Assembly (NCBI GenBank): GCA_018907035.1
Contig: JACCIC010000003.1
Span: 6,911,001-6,975,000 of the forward strand
Direction of reading: 5' to 3'
Length of the DNA stretch: 64,000 bases
DNA from: Sycobia sp. Sy_11
Lineage: Eukaryota > Arthropoda > Insecta > Hymenoptera > Epichrysomallidae
Made by a program: the position numbers and the translations under genes. Under the pieces are notes generated by a model. The model worked only from the letters and a program-made list of their open reading frames with translations. It did not search any database and was not told the origin of the DNA. Positions 11,600 to 23,631 of this stretch are shown one piece after another. Numbering within the stretch: the stretch's first letter is position 1; each line of letters begins with the position of its first letter.

Positions 11600-11621
11600 G
11601 AGAGAGAGAGAGAGAGAGAGA
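11600..11621. repeat. (GA)11 microsatellite
   Basis: 22 bases of perfect GA, opposite in orientation to the CT array at 11350. It sits in a wider purine-rich stretch (about 11515-11640). Confidence 0.95.
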
Positions 11622-12600
11622 AAGAGGGAGCGAGAACAAGGCAGTGCGCACGCCGACAAAGCATATCACGTTACATTTTCCATTTTTCTCCGTTCTCTTG
11701 GCGAGAGATATTGCGCGAAAATTATATTTCGTATCAGGCACAATCGGGGAAGTATCAGAGTGCCCAGACGTCGTAAAAGGTGGGAGCAGGATCGTTAAAA
11801 CGCTCAAACAGAGATAGATAGAGAGAAAGAGAGTAAGAACGAGAGCGAGAGAGGATAAAATTGACGGAATAATCAAATGTAAAAGAATGATAAAAAAGGA
11901 AGGAAAATAACGGAATAACGGCGGTGGTGCGACCAGCGCATTTTTTTTTGTTCCCCGGCCGCGGGGAGAACTCAGATTTTTCGCTTTTCGCACGCGTTCG
12001 CGCGCTACTATACCCTACATTTATGACCGGAGCTTCACAAATATTTGAGTACGCGTGGACGCGGGGAGGGGGGGTGCAGAGGGGATCGACCGGAGGGACG
12101 TACGTTGCAGCGGAGCGCACACATTTTTAACCACCCCTCTCTGTCTCTCCGCCTCTCTCCCTCTCGGACCCCCTGAAGGTAAATTACTTTTTAAAACACG
12201 CTCTCGCCGCCCCCGGTATTGCTTCCACTTTCGTTGGCTTTTCGCCCAGGAGCGCTCTCTCACTATATATATATCCGCCCCACTGCTATCCGGTGTGCTC
12301 TCTGCACTACCGTCCCCCGCCATTCCCCTCCCTTTGTCGAGCATCCGCTTTCATTAATTATTTCCTTCCAGCAATCAGAATGAAAAGAAACAAGGAGTGA
12401 GAAAGGCGGAGGGGGCAAAGAGAGCGCGACGTTTTTCCATACGCATCGCCTTCGGAAAACGTATTTTACCGCTCTCAAATATAGAGTAGAATAAAATAAA
12501 AGAGGTAAGGAAAAAAGAGCATGAGTGAGAGGGAGGCGGAAAGAGATGGGCGTAAAGAACGAAGAGAATCGCGGAGAGATACAACGATTATTTACTTTTA
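11622..12600. other. Purine-rich, then CpG-rich unique DNA
   Basis: 11800-11920 is purine-rich. 11980-12340 is CpG-rich and contains a G-run cluster at 12063-12084. 12380-12560 is purine-rich again. No supported gene. Confidence 0.5.
12063..12084 (+). other. Candidate G-quadruplex
   Basis: G4, then A, then G7, then a 6-base loop, then G4. Splitting the G7 run gives four G-tracts of three within 22 bases. Confidence 0.45.
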
Positions 12601-13440
12601 ATTATGGCGCAGCTGTGGGTACTTAAAACGGGATGAAAATGAAGAAAACATTAATGATGACGAAAAAAAGAGCAGTTAGTCCTTTTAAAAGGAGGGGTGG
12701 CGAGGTACAACTTGTATCAATTTGACTAAACGAGGGTAATATTTAACTAAATACATTTCGTACTTCTACCCTGAAGCATAAAAAATTCCGACTCTGTATT
12801 ATGATTACTGTTGAAACAGAAATTGAATTAATTCCGCGAGAGAAAGAAGAAAGAACCACTGTAGAAGCCATTGATATTTTAAGGATAATACAGTAGTTAA
12901 ACGAAATGCTTTCTACGAGAATTCTTGGCTTACTTGCGCGTAAACTACTTTAACCGTCAAGATGAAACTCTGCCAAGACCCAAATCTCCATTATTCCACG
13001 TGTTCCGGCGAGCACATTAGAAATTTCACTTGATAGAAAAACACATGCTCCGCATGATACGAATATATAATCAAATTGTCGCGAATAATTTTCGAAACGA
13101 ACGAAAAGCTAAATATAGTTGTAGATTAAGAAAAAAATGCCTTCTGCTGCATTAATTTGCTTTCTCGGATAAATTTTCTTTCTACCTAACTTTCGAAAAT
13201 AACTTCCGAGGCTAACATAGAGAAATAAAAGGTAAGCAAGAAATAAATATACTGGATATTATTTTTTAATGAAAAGTAAGCATATTTCAAATCAAATCTG
13301 TTCAAATTTAAGAAATATATCCCACAAACGTATTTTATATATTTCCATTGTATCCAAATGGAGTACTTAGAATAAATAAAATCCTGAGACTTGGCACAGT
13401 TATCGAAGTGACCGCACTTTTTGCCTTTCCCTCCCTTCGT
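12601..13440. other. AT-rich unique DNA
   Basis: About 840 bases of AT-rich unique sequence. I see no repeat array, no convincing frame and no recognisable element. Confidence 0.6.
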
Positions 13441-13765
13441 CAAAGAGTCAGGCGACCCCTATCTTTCTCTTTCTATCCTCCCACTCTCTCTGTCTCTTCA
13501 TCCTGGTAACGCGCCCTTCAAAATCCGGTAACTCATTCGCCGAGCACGCCGGGAAAGCGCCCGCAAATTATCAACGTCCGTAGATGTGAACTTCGTATAT
13601 AAGCAACTGGTGTGCCGGAGAGGAGATGGGGCGGAGAGTTTTCGCCCGTTACGGCCCCCTGCCACCCATCAGCGGGGAACTCGCGAATTTTGCAATGACG
13701 ATTTCACAAGGGAATAATATCTCCCGAAAGTGCAGCAGTAAGAGATAGCCCGAGTAATGAGTGGG

Positions 13766-13805
<40 letters not shown>

Positions 13806-14385
13806 GGAGGGAAGGGAATGGAGAATCTCAGGCACTGCGTCGGGAAGGGGGAGGGGTTGGAATCGAGGCGTCTTTTGAGACTGAGCACGCGGGCCGTGGA
13901 GGGGGGAGGATGCGACGTAGGAGGGAGAGGAATTCCAGGCGGCCATTCGAGGATACGAGGGAGAGGGGTGGATGACGCGGGAGGAGACCCGCGAGCCTCC
14001 TAACCGCAAGTTTCCTCAAATTCTCCGACAGGGCGAGCACGGCGAGCGAGAGAGGGCGTACAGGCGGGGGGGGGTATAGAAATGAGATGCGAGCCAATGA
14101 GGGAGTATTTACGCGCAACGTTGGGTGGAAGGGCTCGGGGAGGGGGAGCATATGGCCCGTACTGATACGCGCGCCCTGTGTCCTCGCTTCGCTGCGCTCC
14201 GTCGACGGTCTCTGTCGCCCCGTCCCCCGACGCTGCTACCAGCCACCCTGTTCGAGGTTCCTTCTCATCTTTTGCGCCAGCTTCCAGAAGTCTCCTTCGG
14301 GTCAGAAGTCTATTCGCGAGAAGCTGCGACGTGAGGTGAGACGCGTCTGCTCGGCCAAGATTCGCGCCCCCCTCTCTATCACTCA
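13441..14385. other. CpG-rich and G-rich unique block
   Basis: GC-rich with several G-runs, including G9 at 14066-14074, and an AG array at 13768-13800. Several frames of 60-130 codons overlap on both strands, the usual picture in GC-rich non-coding DNA. Confidence 0.5.
13768..13800. repeat. (AG)16 microsatellite
   Basis: 33 bases of perfect AG inside a CpG-rich block. Confidence 0.97.
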
Positions 14386-14425
14386 CTCTCTCTCTCTCTC
14401 TCCTTTCTCTCTCTCTCTCTCTCTC
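14386..14425. repeat. (CT)n array, interrupted
   Basis: Two CT runs (14386-14402 and 14407-14425) separated by a few bases. Confidence 0.94.
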
Positions 14426-15039
14426 CGTTTCTGGAAAATTAGCTCGATGAAAACTTTACCGACGCTTGCCAAGCTGCGACTGATCTACGGATCGAGAAAG
14501 GACAATGATTATAATTCGAGGGAGGTGGAAACGATGCAGGCGACTATATGATGGATTCCGAGAGAATTCATCAATCGTTTCGACGACTGCTTATTTATTC
14601 CGCCCTCTTTTATGGACGAGATTTGAAAATTCCGTGGACAACCAATAAAAATATCTACCTGAATGCATACTAACTTACTACTGGTAAATCTAGTTGATTG
14701 TATTCTAACTTACTAACACTAATCATTGTATAATGTAGTATAATGCCTGAGTAAAAATTTTAGTTGTTCAGCTACGCGCTTATTCCATGATTATTATATA
14801 CCAGAGGGCAATCATTACTCTTCGTTGTAAGTTAGATACCCTATAATATATGATGTTTGAATTTTCATTACTTGTATAGAAAGTATTAATCAAGTTGTGT
14901 ACTTCGTAGCTCTGGTAAAACTTTACTAAGTCTCGATTTTACCCGTGGGCTCCATCTCTGCTGCAAACACAGAAGAGAGATTTGCTATTCATTCCAGTAT
15001 AACTTTTCTGACATTTTATCGAACTGAACACACCTTTGA

Positions 15040-15043
<4 letters not shown>
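14426..15043. other. AT-rich unique DNA
   Basis: About 620 bases. 14640-14940 is AT-rich, with several ACTTACTA-like words at 14669-14719. No gene is supported. Confidence 0.55.

Positions 15044-15080
<37 letters not shown>
15044..15080. repeat. (CT)18 microsatellite
   Basis: 37 bases of perfect CT, with an inverted AG partner 113 bases downstream (15194-15219). Confidence 0.98.
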
Positions 15081-15087
<7 letters not shown>

Positions 15088-15193
15088 GTCATCAATTTTT
15101 ATGTAGTTTTTTGCCCTTTTCCTTGCAAAGTCGTCAACAGTGACGCACAAGGAAGGGAGAGTAATATAGAATAAATAGAAAGGTGTAAGAAAC

Positions 15194-15219
15194 AGAGAGA
15201 GAGAGAGAGAGAGAGAGAG
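15194..15219. repeat. (AG)13 microsatellite
   Basis: 26 bases of perfect AG, inverted relative to 15044-15080. Confidence 0.97.
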
Positions 15220-15453
15220 GGAGCGAGGAAGAGAGGCAGAAAGGACGAGTCGAGTACGATGCAGTAGCTTTTATTGCTTCATAAAGTTGCATGGCCAGGA
15301 GATGGGATAGGCGTGAGGGAAGGAACAAAAACCTAGAAGATATATCGCTCGGTTACCGTTCACCTCTTCCCCTTGCTCTCAACACCCCCTCTCCCTCTCA
15401 CAACCCTTCATTTCCGTATCTCTAATTGCTCGCAATTATCGTTGGGGTAACAG

Positions 15454-15465
15454 TGAGAGAGAGAA

Positions 15466-15509
<44 letters not shown>
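15454..15509. repeat. (GA)n array, perfect at 15474-15509
   Basis: 36 perfect bases preceded by about 20 bases of interrupted GA. It is the second GA array within 500 bases of the CT array at 15044. Confidence 0.96.
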
Positions 15510-15515
<6 letters not shown>

Positions 15516-16398
15516 ATAGGAAGACAGAAATGGAGAACTGGAGAGAAAACAGAAACAGTGACGAGGATATAGGTGCGCACGTACGCGGAGAGCTAGAAAT
15601 TGATCGCTGTCCGAGAAGCGCACCCGAGCTTTCTTTAGGTTTCCTTCATCGTCCTCTCTCTTTCTCTCCTTGCCTCCCTTCGACTGCACTGCTCAGCTAC
15701 ATAGGAAATTGAGTAACTCAGTACCCGCGACAGATGCGCGGTGCTTTAACGAAGATGCCAGGTTCTAGAGCAGAACCTTGCGTGTGGCTGTGCGCAGCAC
15801 GAAAAGTCAAATTGCGCAGTGTGAGAAAGGAGAGAGAGACATAGAGAGAGAGAGAGAGAATAAGAGCGAAAGGATCCCAGGGGTTAGGGGAAAGTGGTTG
15901 GGGCCCTTTCTTTTATTCCATCAAACCGCGAACTCGAAAATATTCTTTTGTGAATCGCGCGCGCCGACTGCCTCCCCCTCGGGTAATTGACGATAATTAT
16001 AGTAAGCTGAATCGAGATTGCCCGAGTCTCGTCTCTAGATTTTGAAGAACGAGATCGGCCAGATCGCGCGGCACGTCAGGTCGCGTGAAGGTATTCGGCG
16101 GCGAGGCAGCGAGCGTCAGCCAAAGAGCGAGAGAACGACTTTTTCGACAGTTCGTAGCGCAAACGTATCGGGCGCATTTTTACATGCGCGAGCCCGTCGG
16201 CAGAGTCGACGCCTTTTTTTTAACTCGTCTCTTTCTTGTATTTTCGGACGATAATAACCGCCAAAGTGAAGGTAATTTGGTACATATATATATATGTGTA
16301 ATGCGTCGATACATTGTTTCGTATACGCGCATGTAATTATATAAATTAATTACGGGGAACCACTTACGTCTCTATACATTCGAAATAATATACTTATA

Positions 16399-16400
<2 letters not shown>
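15510..16400. other. Mixed unique DNA, CpG-rich centre
   Basis: A short (AG)8 lies at 15843-15858, CpG-rich sequence at 16020-16240, and a 16-base palindromic ACATATAT-type word at 16282-16297. No gene is supported. Confidence 0.5.

Positions 16401-16430
<30 letters not shown>
16401..16430. repeat. (TA)15 microsatellite
   Basis: 30 bases of perfect TA, 20 bases upstream of the CA array. Confidence 0.97.
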
Positions 16431-16432
<2 letters not shown>

Positions 16433-16445
16433 TATTCATACACAC

Positions 16446-16450
<5 letters not shown>

Positions 16451-16506
<56 letters not shown>
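16451..16506. repeat. (CA)28 microsatellite
   Basis: 56 bases of perfect CA. With the TA array just upstream it makes a TA/CA compound locus. Confidence 0.98.
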
Positions 16507-16509
<3 letters not shown>

Positions 16510-18047
16510 TCGTTCCCTATGCAAATTGTGCAAATGTAACGAGATCGTTATTATATATACCAGCGTGGCCGGTGGTTACGTTCATGGAAACCGCATTTGC
16601 ATAATGTTTTTGAGCTGCATTACAACCAGGCTACTCAGCCCTCCCTCCCCATCCTACCCTCCTTTGTAAACAGAATTTCATTCCTGCACTTTCGCTAAAC
16701 TCCATTCGCCTTTCTTCCTTTTCTTTTCTCTCCCTCTCATTGCCAGCTATACGCGCTCGCAGCCAAAAGAGAAAAAAAGAACAACGCGAATCGCCGTATT
16801 ATATACCGCGATGAAGAAAAAAATCCATTTTTCTCTTTGTTTTTCTTTTCTCTTCCGCATACAATTTACAGCTTCTTGCTCGACGCGCGTAACAAAAAAA
16901 AAAACACACACATACACAGACGGAAAAGCTCGGATGATGCACATCCGTTGCCCTATATACATATAGCTGGAGAAGTAAAATATTCCCTCGGCATCCCATT
17001 ATAATATGTGTATATATAAATAAATGGCAATGGGTGGGGGGGGGGCAAGAGACCAGTCTATGTAAGTATACGTAACCACGAATGTTGCACTTGTCCCCTC
17101 GAGCATTTTCTGGGGTTTTGTCGGGCAAAAGTAAGAAATGGAACGGGCAAGGGAGTGGAACGTGGAAAGAGTTTTGAAAGAAAGAGAATGCGGCGGAGAG
17201 AGAATCGAACGAAGCCAAACGAGCGCGTGCGATTTCGCCCCGTAACGGCCGCGAATTGCCGGCGTATAAGAGGGCTCATTTCTTCGCCATTCGAATGAAA
17301 TGAAATTTCGGTTGAAAAGAGATCGAGAGAGGCGGGCGTCGAGGAGAGGGAGAGAGGTATGGAAAGAGAGAGAGAAATTCGCACGATATCCCCTGCCTGC
17401 CGGGGGCTCGAATTGCGGTTGCGGCGCGTCGGCGGGCACATATAATTCCGATCGAACGCGACGGCCTCGAGCTACAATAAATCACGAGAGTCCGAGTTCG
17501 CTCTTTCTTCCTCTCTCCCACTCCCCTTCTCTCTCTCTCTCTCTCTTCTCTCTCTCTATCTTTCTCTCAAATGAAAGAGAAAATTTATGGTTTGTCATGC
17601 TCACGCTCGCTGATGGCGTTCATCGCCAATTTTTAAGTTAAATTCCCTGGTATCCGCTCTATTTTTCCGTTTTTTTCGTTTTTTCCCTTTTTTTGACGCT
17701 TATATCAGAGGCACAATAACACGCCGCACGCGGACTCAATATCCTTTACATATATGCATAGGGGTTTGAATGCCGCCGTTATTCATACATATAGACATTC
17801 GAAACTCCACGGGTTTTCATGGAGAGCGCGCGTTTGAAACCTTGTTTGCAGTTATGCTCGCGTGATGGAGTTGTTATATGAGGGAGGAAACAGGGGCGAG
17901 GTTTAAATATTGTTCCAGATAGAAAGCGCGTGTACGTAGTATAGTGCAGTAAAGACAATGCATCGATATTAAAAAAAAAAAAACCGTGTTCGAAGCTATA
18001 GAGTAAATGTAAACTTATACGTTCACAAACTTATTGCCGAAGGTAGG

Positions 18048-18054
<7 letters not shown>
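16507..18054. other. Mixed unique DNA
   Basis: It holds a G10 run (17036-17045), CpG-rich sequence at 17200-17480, an interrupted CT array (17529-17567) and an A13 run (17971-17983). Frames of 70-146 codons overlap each other on the minus strand and none is recognised. Confidence 0.5.
17529..17567. repeat. (CT)n array, interrupted
   Basis: 39 bases of CT with three short breaks. Confidence 0.92.
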
Positions 18055-18110
<56 letters not shown>

Positions 18111-18126
18111 TATACATATATATATT
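18055..18126. repeat. (TA)25 array with CATATA tail
   Basis: 50 bases of perfect TA, then two C-substituted units to 18126. Confidence 0.97.
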
Positions 18127-19332
18127 CTAATAGATGTTCATGTTAAAAAAGTCTGACAACGTGAATACAAGCGTTTTAATATGTGCGCGTGAAAAAAAAC
18201 GAGGGAATATAGAATTCGGAAGCTTCATTTGGTTAAAGCCGATGTGTCGAAAGCATAAAGGTAAAGAGATATAAGATATCGTTATACAAATGGCAGGGGT
18301 TCGTAGCTCACACCTACGTCTATATAATATATACAAAGTGCTTCGAAAAAAATGGCACGCTATAGACATAAATCCCGTGGGCCTGTCCCTCTCTTCCCCC
18401 TTCACTCCCTCTCCATGCGCCCCCCCCCCTATCGCGCTAGAAGCACAAGCTTTAATCGGCAAGGAGAGAAGAGAGAGAGAGAGAGACAGAGAGTGAGAGG
18501 GGGGACATGAACTCTCTCTGTCTCTTCCAGCATTTATGCGATCGGATGGTTATATTCAGAAACGAGGGTAGGAGCTTCGTTTTAAGTTACCAAAAAGGTT
18601 AAAAGATTTTTTTTTCTTCCTTGTCTTTGCTGCTTCTTTATTTTCAATTTATTTATTTGTTATCGTAAAAATGTAAAAAGTAAATTAGATGCTGTAACTT
18701 ATCCAGTAATGCATCGTACTTATTCAAGTAAAACTATGATTTATTATTTTTGATTTATTGTCTGTGTAATTTTTCAAAAATGGAAAAAGCCTATTCGAAT
18801 TTGAATTTCGGATTTTATCTATTTTTTTTAAATGGGAATGCTCCAAAAGAAGAGTGAATGAAAAAAAAAACAACAAACGAACTCTATGTGATGACCACAT
18901 AAACAAATTTTATAAACCTGGGCCCGCGCGTAACCGAGAGTAGATCTCTAATACACTGACCAAGCCATTCTCTTATAACGAAGCGAACTCCTCCACCCCC
19001 CCCTTCCTCGGCCAACTCCCTCAACGTATAATACAACAATTTCCATGTTTCCATTTCCGTCCTTGCGGTTCGCTTTTATTTGACTCTTTTCCTCTATACT
19101 ACTATTCGCAGAACGCGCGCTTACTCGCCCCCCCCTCTCTCCCTCTCTCTCTCTCTGCACCGCTCATAAAATCCGGAAAGTGCGCGTTTGCGTGCGCGTG
19201 CATATGGTCTCGGTGCATGTGCACTCCCGTCCCGCGGCCAAAACAGTCATACATATACATGTGCACACGGTTGTGCAGTGCATGAGTGGAGAGTACGCGA
19301 CATTATACGTGCTCCTGTCTGTCTGCCTCTCC

Positions 19333-19335
<3 letters not shown>
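18127..19335. other. Mixed unique DNA
   Basis: A C10 run lies at 18420-18429 and a short (GA)8 at 18471-18486. 18590-18900 is AT-rich, and CpG-rich sequence starts near 19100. No gene is supported. Confidence 0.5.

Positions 19336-19367
<32 letters not shown>
19336..19367. repeat. (CT)16 microsatellite
   Basis: 32 bases of perfect CT inside CpG-rich DNA. Confidence 0.97.
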
Positions 19368-19371
<4 letters not shown>

Positions 19372-19880
19372 TCCTCATCCTCTGGATCCCTAATCATTAA
19401 ACGATTTTTACGGGGCCGCGTCGGCGCGCGCAATCGTAAAACCCGGGGAATTTCTATGTACCGTCGCGCGCCGCGCCAGCGCGCCCGGGGCGTACATCGA
19501 GCGGTCGCGGGCTGGCGGGAGGTTGCTGCGACTCGCGCCGGTGGCGAAAAGAGAGCAGGAATAACCGAGAGCGCTGCTTTTGGGGCCGGGGGGGGGCACC
19601 GTTGCCCCGTTCGTTAAGGGCTGTTTGTCCGGCGCTCTCTCTGCGAGTATCCCGCGGATCTCTATTATTTCTTTTATTTTCCGCTCGCGCGTTCACTTCT
19701 TCATTTTTGTTCTTTTTTTTCGCTTGTTTTTTGTTTTTTCTTTTCGTATTTTATAAGCGGTTGAACACTGGCCGGCACCACCACCGCCGCCACTGCCGCC
19801 GCCGCGCTAGTGCTCGTAAAATGCAATTGCGAGCGATATTTTTGGATTTGGACGGGTCGCGGGAAGCGAGCAGAGAGCCA
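19368..19880. other. CpG-dense block with GCC-type repeats
   Basis: 19400-19640 is very CpG-rich. 19777-19807 is an imperfect CCACCG/CCGCCG run. It could be promoter-type DNA, but nothing downstream identifies a gene. Confidence 0.45.
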
Positions 19881-19915
19881 GAGAGAGAGAGAGAGGGAGC
19901 GAGAGAGAGAGAGAG
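19881..19915. repeat. (GA)n array, interrupted
   Basis: 35 bases of GA with two breaks. Confidence 0.93.
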
Positions 19916-19976
19916 CACGCAGCGCGGACAGAAAGCGAAAAGGTAGAATGAAGCGAATCACGGCGCAGACTTTCGC

Positions 19977-19978
<2 letters not shown>

Positions 19979-20008
<30 letters not shown>
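19979..20008. repeat. (CA)15 microsatellite
   Basis: 30 bases of perfect CA. One of the few GT/CA arrays here without an adjoining TA array. Confidence 0.97.
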
Positions 20009-20010
<2 letters not shown>

Positions 20011-20805
20011 CCGGAAAAGAGAGAAGATTCAGGGTGTGTAAATTAGAATTATTCATGTAATCTGTGTAATTGAATTCCATTAACTCTTAGAGGGTCAGTT
20101 TACGAGTCTCGGGCAGTCTGCTTTTATCTAGAAATAAATTTCCATATAATCTCATAAATGTCATTATCTAATTGCGAGAATGTTTGCGCAAAGCAGAATA
20201 TTCATTCTCTATTTTTTTTTCGCTCGCTTTGCGACCGCTCGCTTTCGAAGCCAGATTGCCTAATTGAAATCATATCTTGCGCTCGATTTTAGATAATTCA
20301 AAATAATATAATAGGGAAAATATTGTCAATATAGGTAAAATCAAAATAGATCGAATCTCGATCGGTCACAGCTTATCTTCAACAGGCTTAATCCGAGAAA
20401 ATCGATCCCAAATGCGCACGAATTACAAACGTTGCTTGTTACGCTCATCTTACTTCGAGAGATCGAAAACTCCCCCGAGCCTGTGTGCAGCTGTGAGCCT
20501 CTCTCTTTCTCGCTCTCTTGTCTCTTGTTTTGTCTCTCCTCCGTGAAAAAAAAACTCTCTCGCTCTATCTACTACTGTACTGTTATCTTCTCCTGGGGAA
20601 TAAGTAGTAAGCTAAAAGAAACCGTGGACAGTACCATGCAATTCAAGGGAAGCAGCAATTTTGAACGATCCAGGCGTGGAGGAGTAGGGGGAGAAGGTGA
20701 AGGAGAGGGTCGGTAGAAGGAATCCTGCGATTCGTTCTGCTTGCTATTCCTGCATCCCCCAACCTTTTCTGCTACCATTTTCTCGCCCCCCCCTTCATAC
20801 TCACC
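20009..20805. other. Mixed unique DNA
   Basis: AT-rich at 20040-20430, then mixed with CT-rich words. No gene is supported. Confidence 0.5.

Positions 20806-20866
<61 letters not shown>
20806..20866. repeat. (CT)n array, one interruption
   Basis: 61 bases: about 8 CT units, one extra C, then 22 perfect units (20823-20866). Confidence 0.97.
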
Positions 20867-20871
<5 letters not shown>

Positions 20872-21378
20872 GGAGAAACAGAATTTCAAGGAGGGAGAGA
20901 GGAGGAGGAAAGAAAAAGGTAAAAAGAAAAACACAGAACAGCCAAACGATGGAGAAAAGGAAAAAGAGCGAGAGGAGCGGGGGTTTATATCGATGTTCCA
21001 TTGGCCATGGAACTGCCGTATGTAACTGTATATAGCTCTCTCGTCCCTGTATATCTCGGGCGTAAGAAGTGTAATGGAACGCGTTTCGGGAATCGTCCGC
21101 CCCTTACCCCTCCTCTCGCGTATAGCACGTACTTGAGGAAATTCGTCGAGGACCCGGACCGATACTGAGGACGACGACGACGACGACGACGCAGACGAGG
21201 CCGTCGACGAGGAGACTGTGATCATTCCACTACCCCATCCTCTCCCCGACTCTGTCCCACCGTCGTCCACGGAGAGAAGGATGAACGAAGGATGCGGGGG
21301 TAATAACGACCTCTCGAGGAGGGTGTTTCGAGCGCTCCGCTCTTACTCTGCTCCTGTAAGGTGTATCGCAGGATATTG

Positions 21379-21382
<4 letters not shown>
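20867..21382. other. Purine-rich then CpG-rich unique DNA
   Basis: 20880-20990 is purine-rich. 21040-21330 is GC-rich and holds the (ACG)7 run. A 232-codon minus-strand frame spans the region, but it combines a Ser run from the ACG repeat with an Arg-Glu run from the CT array, so I do not call it a gene. Confidence 0.45.
21171..21191. repeat. (ACG)7 trinucleotide repeat
   Basis: 21 bases of perfect ACG. On the minus strand it could encode a Ser run, on the plus strand an Asp, Thr or Arg run. Confidence 0.95.

Positions 21383-21426
<44 letters not shown>
21383..21426. repeat. (TA)22 microsatellite
   Basis: 44 bases of perfect TA. Confidence 0.98.
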
Positions 21427-21428
<2 letters not shown>

Positions 21429-22388
21429 GAGAAATGCAACATCGCTTCAAGAGACCCCATACACTTCTCGAAATTCGTAGATTTTTTCCAGTAATAGTCG
21501 AAGGCAAGCGGGATGCGCGAGCTTTCCTCCCTTCCGGTTACGCGTTGATTCTTCTTTTCGTATTATTTCGGACGCACAGCGACAAAATTGTCGAATGACC
21601 GCCCGGGATCCTTATATCGTGCGAACAACGTTAGCAAACTGTTTCTGGATCGACGTACCATCGAACGACCCTCCATGTAGCGAGGGCGAGGCGACTCGAT
21701 CCGAGCTAAAAGCGCTGCAAAAATATCTCTAAAGCCAATATCAACGTCTGTGGCAGTTTCGAAGACGACCATGCAGCAGCTGTAACTTTGTTACATCGAC
21801 GTTCCTTCGAAGAACTTTGATAATATGGTGATATAATCGATCTTAAAGTTACCTGAAAATATTTTTTTTTTTAATTCGTTATAGCTGGTATGCCTAAATA
21901 GCATCTATGCGTGTAAAATCAAATTTCACGCCACTATAATTGAAGAGACATGTGCATGTTTCATAACCAGTACGTTTACAATTGAATTTTATGCATTTAT
22001 ACAGTAAAAGACGGACTCTGGATGTGGACCGCGTTAAACTAAATGGAAAAAAAGTTCCATTTTACCAACCATTTTCATACTTCATTAGCCAGAACAGTTG
22101 GTGAATTATCAACATACTTAGCGGACGATGCACCATGATTTAGTTCACATTTTGCGAAATTCTAATAGAAACGATAAGTATATCCCCTCCCACTCAAATG
22201 ACCCGCGACAGATGCAGAAATTTCCTAAACGATCGCTATATACAGATATACGTGGCAGCACAAGACGTCAACCTAATGAATAGATTCGACTCTCGAGCAC
22301 GGCCGAGTCGTCCGAATCCCCTTCCCCAATTCCCGGCATCTATAAATCTCCGTCAAAGCTTTCCCTCTTACGAGCGACTGCCAATTTG

Positions 22389-22420
22389 CCCCCGACCTCC
22401 CACACCGCCCCACCCCGCCC
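22389..22420 (-). other. Candidate G-quadruplex on the minus strand
   Basis: Five C-runs of three or more on the plus strand (22389-22393, 22399-22401, 22408-22411, 22413-22416, 22418-22420) with loops of 5, 6, 1 and 1 bases. Confidence 0.5.
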
Positions 22421-22899
22421 ACTTCTCCTCTCCATTTCCCCATACTTGCTTTTTCGAAAGCGCGCGCATTAGCGTCGACGATCTCTTCGTCCGAGCTCGT
22501 TTTCGTTTTTTTTCTTTTTCATTCCGTCCACCCTCGAGGAGGGGGCTGTTACGCGTCGAGCGAAAGCCCCCTACACCCATCGAGAGCCGCTCGCGTGGGC
22601 ACGCGTACCATTGGTTCAGGCCGAAGCGAGCCGTTCGATCATGCCGAATTTCATTAAGACGCAGGCCTGAACGCACCTCGTCGAGGATTGTGATAGCGAG
22701 GCCAGCCCTGGTATTATTTCCATCTGCGAGAGCAGCATACAAAAGTCGTCGCTGTCGTGAGAGACAAATGAAAAGGATCAAAAGATAATTTTTGATGTTT
22801 TTCTTGTCATTCGAAACGAGCTGCGAAACTATTGTGGAACGTTCTATTTAAGGGTTTCTGAAATTCCTTCCATAACCTCAAAAATTTTTTAAAATTTGA

Positions 22900-22975
22900 A
22901 ATAAAGGTGAACTTTTATGCTTATTCAAATCGAAATTCAAACAATGGCTTATTCAAATAAAGGTGGACTATTATG
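22900..22975. repeat. Short rearranged duplication
   Basis: A 20-mer at 22900-22919 recurs at 22956-22975 with two differences. A 12-mer, GCTTATTCAAAT, at 22919-22930 recurs exactly at 22947-22958. The order is A-B-spacer-B-A. Confidence 0.75.
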
Positions 22976-23288
22976 TTTTCATAAGACAAAATGTAATATT
23001 TGATACTTAAATATTATTCTTCTTACTTTAATGTTAAGTTATAATGACGTTAACATTGACAAAGATTTCATATAGTTCTAAATTATCAATCTTTATATTC
23101 TATAATTTTTTTCTATCTTATAGGAATAGGTTCTAGAGAAGGATCATGTTATTTATTTTCGAAAATATCGATTGAGGTCGCATGAACCATTCATACTTGT
23201 AGATTTAAGCCATAAACATTTTAATATATGGAGAATAAAAGCAATATTATTTTGAACTAAAATAGTATTGAAATAGAAACTCATCGAA

Positions 23289-23291
<3 letters not shown>

Positions 23292-23347
<56 letters not shown>
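23292..23347. repeat. (TA)28 microsatellite
   Basis: 56 bases of perfect TA. Confidence 0.98.
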
Positions 23348-23350
<3 letters not shown>

Positions 23351-23511
23351 AAAACTATACAAGAAATAAATCACAGAATATACATCGGCCCCGTATCTTC
23401 GTATTACATTGTCAAATTGACACGCAGGCGGTCGCGCGTAACCCGCCCCTTTTCCACTGGAACATCCGGACCAATAAACTCTCTCATTCTCTTTTCGTCG
23501 GTCTCCCTCCC

Positions 23512-23514
<3 letters not shown>

Positions 23515-23573
<59 letters not shown>
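23515..23573. repeat. (CT)n array, one interruption
   Basis: (CT)19, one extra C, then about 10 further units. It lies about 60 bases upstream of a TATA-like word. Confidence 0.97.
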
Positions 23574-23631
23574 ATTTCATATGCACGCGAATTTTTCCAT
23601 CCACATGAAAGAGTGGGAAGCATCTCCTCGT

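Larger units (their letters stand above)
21427..23291. other. Mixed unique DNA, AT-rich second half
   Basis: 21560-21780 is unique and balanced in composition, with a 70-codon minus-strand frame that I do not recognise. 21830-22190 is AT-rich. 22300-22720 is C-rich then CpG-rich, with overlapping frames on both strands. 22790-23290 is AT-rich with a partial duplication. Confidence 0.5.

Noticed and set aside
20572..21270. 232-codon minus-strand frame with a Ser-rich start
   Set aside because: The Ser run comes from the ACG repeat and the Arg-Glu run from the CT array. Nothing in between resembles a known protein.
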